In this document: piece by piece, positions 59,301 through 64,000 of the stretch
Position numbering within the stretch: the first letter of the stretch is position 1
Layout of the letters: each line of letters begins with the position of its first letter
DNA from: Atherix ibis
Lineage: Eukaryota; Arthropoda; Insecta; Diptera; Athericidae
DNA: 64,000 nucleotides
Direction: 5' to 3'
Assembly: GCA_958298945.1 (NCBI GenBank)
Contig: OY282606.1
Location: forward strand, 58,913,920 to 58,977,919
Translations under genes and position numbers: made by a program
The notes under the pieces: generated by a model
The model's input: the letters and a program-made list of their open reading frames with translations, nothing else
Databases searched by the model: none
Told to the model about the DNA's origin: nothing

Positions 59301-62300
59301 TTTTGGCTTTTATTATTTTATTGTTAATCAGCAATTTATTATCAAGTTATGACATCGTTTAAATTATTTATCTATAAATCACATACAAATGGAGTGTTAT
59401 CTAAAACTCTTTAATTTCTCAAGAAAAAAATTCAATTTTAATATTTATGTAACGTAAGTAATATTGAATATTGATTCCACTAAATTAGAATGTTACGAGT
59501 TATTCCAGAAAAGTAATAAGAGATATATTTTTGCAACATTGTTGAAAAGCTTAATTTGGAAATCGCCTTCCTTAAATTGGAAATGCAGGAAATTCTCCAT
59601 TACAATTCTTTGGATATTATCGATAGTACCACGACGACATCTTTAAATTGGTTTTTGATCTTAGTGAACAAAAAAATATCACACGGAATTAAATTAGGTA
59701 AAAAGGGGGTTAGTAAACCACAAAAATTCATTCTTACGACAAAAACTTTTTGATATTGTCATGTCGGAGCATCTAAGTATCTGGAATGTCTGATCTGGTG
59801 TTGATTACTCTTTTTCTAAAAAATACTTTCTTTATAAAAGGTTGAAGCTTATACTGCACGTCTAGAAGAGTCTTACTTACAAATTTTGCAGTGTTGTCAA
59901 AGCGCTGTCGGTGATGGTTAAGTGATTACTTTCAAGATGAGAGCTCATTAATCAAAGGAAAGATGAATTTCTTATGTATAGAGGGATGCATATTATATTT
60001 TCTTAGAGGAAATGGAGAAGATAGTTAAAAGAGCAAAAATTTTTGTACAAAAAATTAGTACGAAATTTGAGAATGTAATGATGAGATGACGGGGCAACCA
60101 GGGTCTATAAGTAGTGACTCCATCGGTTAAGTTCGATTTGCCCCATTAGCCAGTCTAATAAAATTGTTAAAGCACTGCCTGAGCTAGCTGAAGCTTTGCT
60201 GCTGGCATCCTGGAATACCATAAAATGAATTCCTCTAGCTTAACTAAGGCCGTTATGAGATGACAAGTTTTGGTATTGCTGGATACTTATTTGGATTAAA
60301 TATCTAATTGACGGCCAATGAAAATAGTACGATAAGTAAGTCTTAGGTTTAGTTTTTGAAGCTAAACTATTTACTAAGCCTGAGGATCACTTTCAGAACT
60401 GAAAATTTTTCAAGAGAAAAAAGTAGATTGCGTAAAGCAATACGCATATGCTTGGTACACCGATGGTATATTAATTATATAAAATTAATTGCGAAAAATA
60501 CATATAAACAGGGTGCTTTTTATGTTCCAGGTCGAAGTTTTTTTTGTAATAATTTTTAAATGAAATATAATTTTATAATTTGTATTTTATTACTTGATTA
60601 TGTGATCTGTTATATTATGTATGAAATATGATGACGATCAAATGCTTGTCTTTGGCTTCAGCGCAAAGTCGAGCTTTTTGAAGCACATTTTTCATGAGCG
60701 TTGAAATCTTGGGATTGTGGGGGTTGGTCGATATCACAACTTTTTGACATTATTCGGCTGGGAAATTTTTTTCTCAAAATTTGCATCATAGCACGAGCTG
60801 TGTGTGATGTGGCACCGTCTTGTTTGAACTATATATTCTGTGTTCTAATTGATCCCTGCCACTCTCAACGACAGTCCAATGTCAACAGACATATGTTATC
60901 CAAACCAAAATGGCGGCCAAACAAAATCGACCTGGAACATAAAAATCACTCTGTACATTGAACTTGTGGTGTGATTTTCGTCTTGACAGTAACAATTTTG
61001 TTAAGGTTTATTTTGAATTGTAAATAAGAAATCAAACTTTTCAGTAGATAAAGATATAGGATTGAGTTTTTTTTAAGATGCTAGGATAGTATTTTCAACG
61101 GATTGGCATATATTTAGGCTTGATTTTATATTTTTCTAATAATATATTTTTATTCAACCTTAGTGCGTTTTTCAGTTTCATTGAAGAATTATGTTCGATT
61201 CGGATTTTTTTATACTAAGAATATGAGTAAATAATTTTTAATTGATATGTAAATCGATTTTATTTCTTCTGTCTAATTATTAATTAAATACAACCAAATA
61301 ATTATGTTTATTATACATTATTATTCTTTATTTTCCTATATTTAATTTTTCCCATAGATATCGTAAATTGAGAATTGACTGTTTTACAAAATAGTGGAAA
61401 CTAATGCAAAATATTTGATTCCACATCAACAGAATTTTACTTTAACGTTAATTTTATTAACTATTCATTAATTTCAATTACACAATTTTTGGTTCGATAT
61501 TTCGAAACATTATTTTTGTATAGTCGGAACCTGACTTCTTTTTGTATAGTCGGAACCTGATGAGGTTATATAAAATCATCAATTTTGTCGACCATTTGAC
61601 TAGATGGAAAATTTTCATTTTGTTATTTCTGCATTTGTAATAAAAAGCTTATTCGACTTTTTTTTACTATTTTTTTAAATATATTTTGAGTATTATGATA
61701 CATGTGAGTTACTTTGAGTGGTAATATCATTTATTTAGATTTTAAGGTAGGATATTCAAAAATACTTCAGTTTCTTTTTCTTTAAGAAAATGTTCCTTAA
61801 TTAAGTGACATTAAACTTCTGTGTCTAGTTCGCAGTAGTTTTGAGTTTAAAGCAGTCGGCGAATTTATTTATCGCCAAATGGCTTAAGGTGCCACGGAGC
61901 TCAATAATTTACATTTACATATGTATAAATGCTATTAAAAAAGAACCTTATAATTTAAGGAGAGTGACAATATGACAATTAAAAAATATTGCTATGCGGT
62001 AGAAAAACATGTATGGGCTTTTTCATTACTTCACATTTTCAGGAAATACTCGTATGTTGTGATATATTATGTTCGTTATAATTTTGTATTTATTGTATTT
62101 AAGTTGATACAAATCTAATTCCTTTAAATATATATATATATATTTATTTAAAGTCGTTGTAAAAGTTCTGGCTCGTTTTTAATAATATTATTTATTTCTA
62201 TAACTTTAGAAATATGTTTTAATGCTTTTGGAAAAACCTTATGCTGAGGTGGGATTTGATGACTCAAAGGATCGGCATGATATATTAAAAATATATAAAC

Positions 62301-63097
62301 GAATTGATATTTTATCAGCAGCTTGTCATTTAGGTTATATGCCATGTGTATCAGAGTGCCAAATTCAATTCTTTAGATGGACGCAAAATCCTCGCCCCGA
62401 TATTTCAAATCCGTAATTTTAAAAATTTATTATTAATATCAATATCATTACATACATAGATATTTATTATTATAGAATTTCACCAAATTTGAGAAGTCTT
62501 GTTTATTGTACAACAATAAAGTATGGATCGGAAATCGAATGGGACTTTTTATACGATCGTTTTTTGAATACAAATGTACCAAGTGAAAAGGAGATTCTAC
62601 TTTCTGCAATGGGTTGTAGTCGAGAAATATGGATATTATCGCGTTATCTAAAACGATCGTTATCAGATCAATATGGTATTAGAAAACAAGACGTTTTTCG
62701 TGTATTTATTGCTGTATCAAATAATGCAGTTGGTCAAACAATCGCCTTTAATTTCATTAGGGCTAATTTTCGGGAAATGAAAGAATAGTAAATTTTTAAT
62801 TTTTTATTGTATATAATTGATTAAATTATATTATTAATTTATTTTATTTTATTTTTCTGTAGCCTGGGATCAGTCATGGCAAATTTAAATTCATTGGTTA
62901 AATATTCAACACGGCGAATGAATACTTTATTTGAATTAGAGGAACTGCAAAAATTTGTGTCTACACATTACAAAGATTCAGGTCGATCTATACAACAAGC
63001 CATAGAAAGAGTGGAAGTTAATATAGCATGGATGGATAAAAATTATAAATCCATTATTGAATGGCTGAGTAAAACAAATCATACTCTATACTTGTAA
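56314..63097 (+). CDS. M1-family zinc aminopeptidase, type II membrane protein (997 aa, 8 exons)
   Basis: It removes N-terminal amino acids from peptides at the cell surface. Exons with consistent phase: 56314-57002, 57079-57240, 57298-57591, 57665-58087, 58148-58823, 62210-62412, 62476-62787 and 62863-63097. ATG 56314 gives a short cytoplasmic tail, then one hydrophobic anchor at about residues 26-48 ([20 protein letters not shown]). The M1 exopeptidase motif GAMENWG is at 371-377; the zinc site HELAH is 407-411 with the third ligand E430 in WLNEGFASY; the catalytic Tyr is probably Y493 (RISYGKGA). Exons 5-8 form the ERAP1-like C-terminal domain. Several N-X-S/T sites suggest glycosylation. 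Glutamyl-aminopeptidase-like is my guess at substrate class. No breaks are visible. Intron 5 (58824-62209) holds transposon remnants. Confidence 0.93.
59440..59790 (-). mobile_element. Mariner C-terminal remnant in the aminopeptidase intron
   Basis: The minus strand gives [20 protein letters not shown], matching the third-Asp block (SPDL.PCDFFLFPKLK..LKG) with the Asp retained. A decayed FQQCCKN...LEYRYSSIQFSGINI follows, matching FQKCFEQWK.R...C....G.YFEG. No termini found. Related to 37365-37760. Confidence 0.55.
60509..60953 (-). mobile_element. Small non-autonomous Tc1/mariner-type element (445 bp) with ~27-bp TIRs
   Basis: Left end CAGGGTGCTTTTTATGTTCC then AGGTCGA. The right end read inward is CAGAGTGATTTTTATGTTCC then AGGTCGA, followed by TA 60954-60955; the left flank is AA. 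On the minus strand [20 protein letters not shown] keeps the second catalytic Asp block of the transposase type seen at 262-800, so it is an internally deleted derivative. Ends of the same family occur at 3866 and 16557. Confidence 0.88.
61513..61560 (+). repeat. 22-bp direct repeat, period 26
   Basis: TTTTTGTATAGTCGGAACCT plus GA occurs at 61513-61534 and 61539-61560. Confidence 0.9.
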
Positions 63098-63183
63098 AAT
63101 TGTTATTATTAATATTATCATAATTATGCTTTGTGGTAAATATCTTATTGTGGTAATTAGATTATTATGTGAAAAGTATTTTA

Positions 63184-63189
63184 AATAAA
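63184..63189 (+). terminator. Poly(A) signal AATAAA of the aminopeptidase gene
   Basis: First AATAAA 87 bp after the stop codon. Confidence 0.6.
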
Positions 63190-63660
63190 CTATATGTATT
63201 TTGAAATTTTTTATCTTAATAAAATATGTATAAATTAATTTATGGTTACATTCATTAAATAAATCTACTTTAAAATATTTTGATATGAAACCAACAATGG
63301 AAATATGTCATTGTGAAAATTATAATTTGTTAAGTAATTTTTTTGAAAATCTAATAGTAAATTTATTATGAGATTTAATAAAAGTATGATATTGTTTGTA
63401 TGAACATGTACTTAATATAAGCATATTATTATTAAAATAAAAATTAAAATGAACTATACTGGTATTTTAAGTAAATATACGTTCGTAAACATTGTCTTCA
63501 TATGTACCTATAATAATAGAGTATTTTCTTCTTATAAATGGAAACAAGTCTTTGTGCATTCATTAAATTTATGTCCAATGTATTATGATTCATTAGCAAC
63601 TCGTCTGATAATGATAAATAAATTAGTAGCTTTTTGGTTAGGATATAGAGCAGTTGGAAT
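63190..63660. other. 3' flank of the aminopeptidase gene
   Basis: AT-rich. The plus-strand frame at 63449-63676 (starting MNYTGILSKYTFVNIVFICT) is not recognised. Confidence 0.4.
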
Positions 63661-63662
63661 GC

Positions 63663-63887
63663 TCACGCGTGCTTGATGATGGTTGATCTAAACCTATACC
63701 AATTTGACAATCTGTCCACGAAACGCGAAAGTTGCTTTTTGTAGGCATACTTGAGAATGGCTCTAAATATTATGGGAAGAGTGGCTTGAATCAGTGGAGT
63801 TGAGCCATTTCTCGACAATTTTGCTACGCTAACAGCTTTGGCACTGCAAAAGGTAGCGTAAAAACTGACTATTTGAAGGAAACCCAT
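63663..63887 (-). CDS. Hypothetical small protein with N-terminal hydrophobic segment
   Basis: 74 codons starting MGFLQIVSFYATFCSAKAVS. The first ~20 residues could be a signal peptide. The rest (STPLIQATLPIIFRAILKYA, RFVDRLSNWYRF) is not recognised. This stretch is less AT-biased than its surroundings, which supports some coding history. It could be the first exon of a minus-strand gene or a decayed one; a plus-strand frame at 63449-63676 overlaps its end. Confidence 0.35.
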   Translation of the reverse strand: MGFLQIVSFYATFCSAKAVSVAKLSRNGSTPLIQATLPIIFRAILKYAYKKQLSRFVDRLSNWYRFRSTIIKHA

Positions 63888-64000
63888 TTCGAATTAATGG
63901 TCACAATAAACGATTAATTTTTTTAATTTTTGCAACTTAAAGCTTTGGATATGCTATTAGCTTAATTTTTTGGCTATATTAGAAAGATTTTTAGAGGGTA

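Larger units (their letters stand above)
58824..62209 (+). other. Large intron 5 of the aminopeptidase gene
   Basis: GTAAAT donor at 58824 and TTTAG acceptor ending 62209. It contains a mariner relic (59440-59790), a complete small MITE (60509-60953), a 22-bp tandem repeat (61513-61560) and a TA run (62139-62152). Other introns of the gene are 57-76 bp, so this one has been enlarged by insertions. Confidence 0.85.

Noticed and set aside
62139..62152. TA dinucleotide run
   Set aside because: Simple microsatellite, typical of such introns; no further structure.

Overview
The window looks like chromosomal DNA of a higher fly (Diptera, Schizophora; a tephritid-like fruit fly is my guess). The grounds are: AT-rich sequence with short GT-AG introns and AATAAA poly(A) signals; a V-ATPase a-subunit gene whose exons closely follow the Drosophila Vha100-1 paralogue as I remember it; and a dense load of mariner/Tc1, Jockey-type and Helitron elements. 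No bacterial operons, CRISPR arrays, tRNAs or rRNAs were seen. The species call is inference.

Four host-type genes can be read. (1) 3247-6592 (+): the C-terminal 675 residues of the V-ATPase a subunit in seven exons; the first ~170 residues lie upstream, outside the recognisable sequence. (2) 8346-8855 (-): single-exon ALG13, the catalytic half of the second GlcNAc transferase of N-glycan precursor synthesis. (3) 13678-14852 (+): a 160-residue THAP zinc-finger protein in five coding exons, enclosed by a 33-bp inverted repeat (30/33 identical). (4) 56314-63097 (+): a complete 997-residue M1 metallo-aminopeptidase (type II membrane protein, glutamyl-aminopeptidase-like) in eight exons with a 3.4-kb intron.

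Between them the window is mostly mobile DNA. 9011-12124 is a head-to-head foldback structure carrying two copies of a spliced gene that resembles the DUF4806 family, with ends built of variable 11-bp subrepeats and 24-bp palindromes. 17.6-20.5 kb is a decayed Jockey-type element invaded by a Tc1/mariner relative. Mariners lie at 21.8-23.1, 29.2-30.4, 32.8-33.8, 42.8-44.1 and 50.0-50.9 kb, with scattered remnants elsewhere. 38.0-49.5 kb is a tandem duplication of a ~3.3-kb unit in which each copy carries its own later insertions: a Helitron in copy 1 (copy 2 preserves the exact empty site), and in copy 2 a Jockey-type retrotransposon with a 12-bp target duplication, itself interrupted by a mariner whose transposase frame is still open.

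25.0-29.1 kb, 30.4-32.0 kb, 35.1-37.3 kb and 50.9-56.3 kb are AT-rich stretches where I see no gene. The most unusual objects are the foldback DUF4806-like element, the inverted-repeat-bounded THAP gene, the mariner whose 3' end has been replaced by an inverted copy of its 5' end (50027-50930), and the datable nest at 38-49.5 kb.
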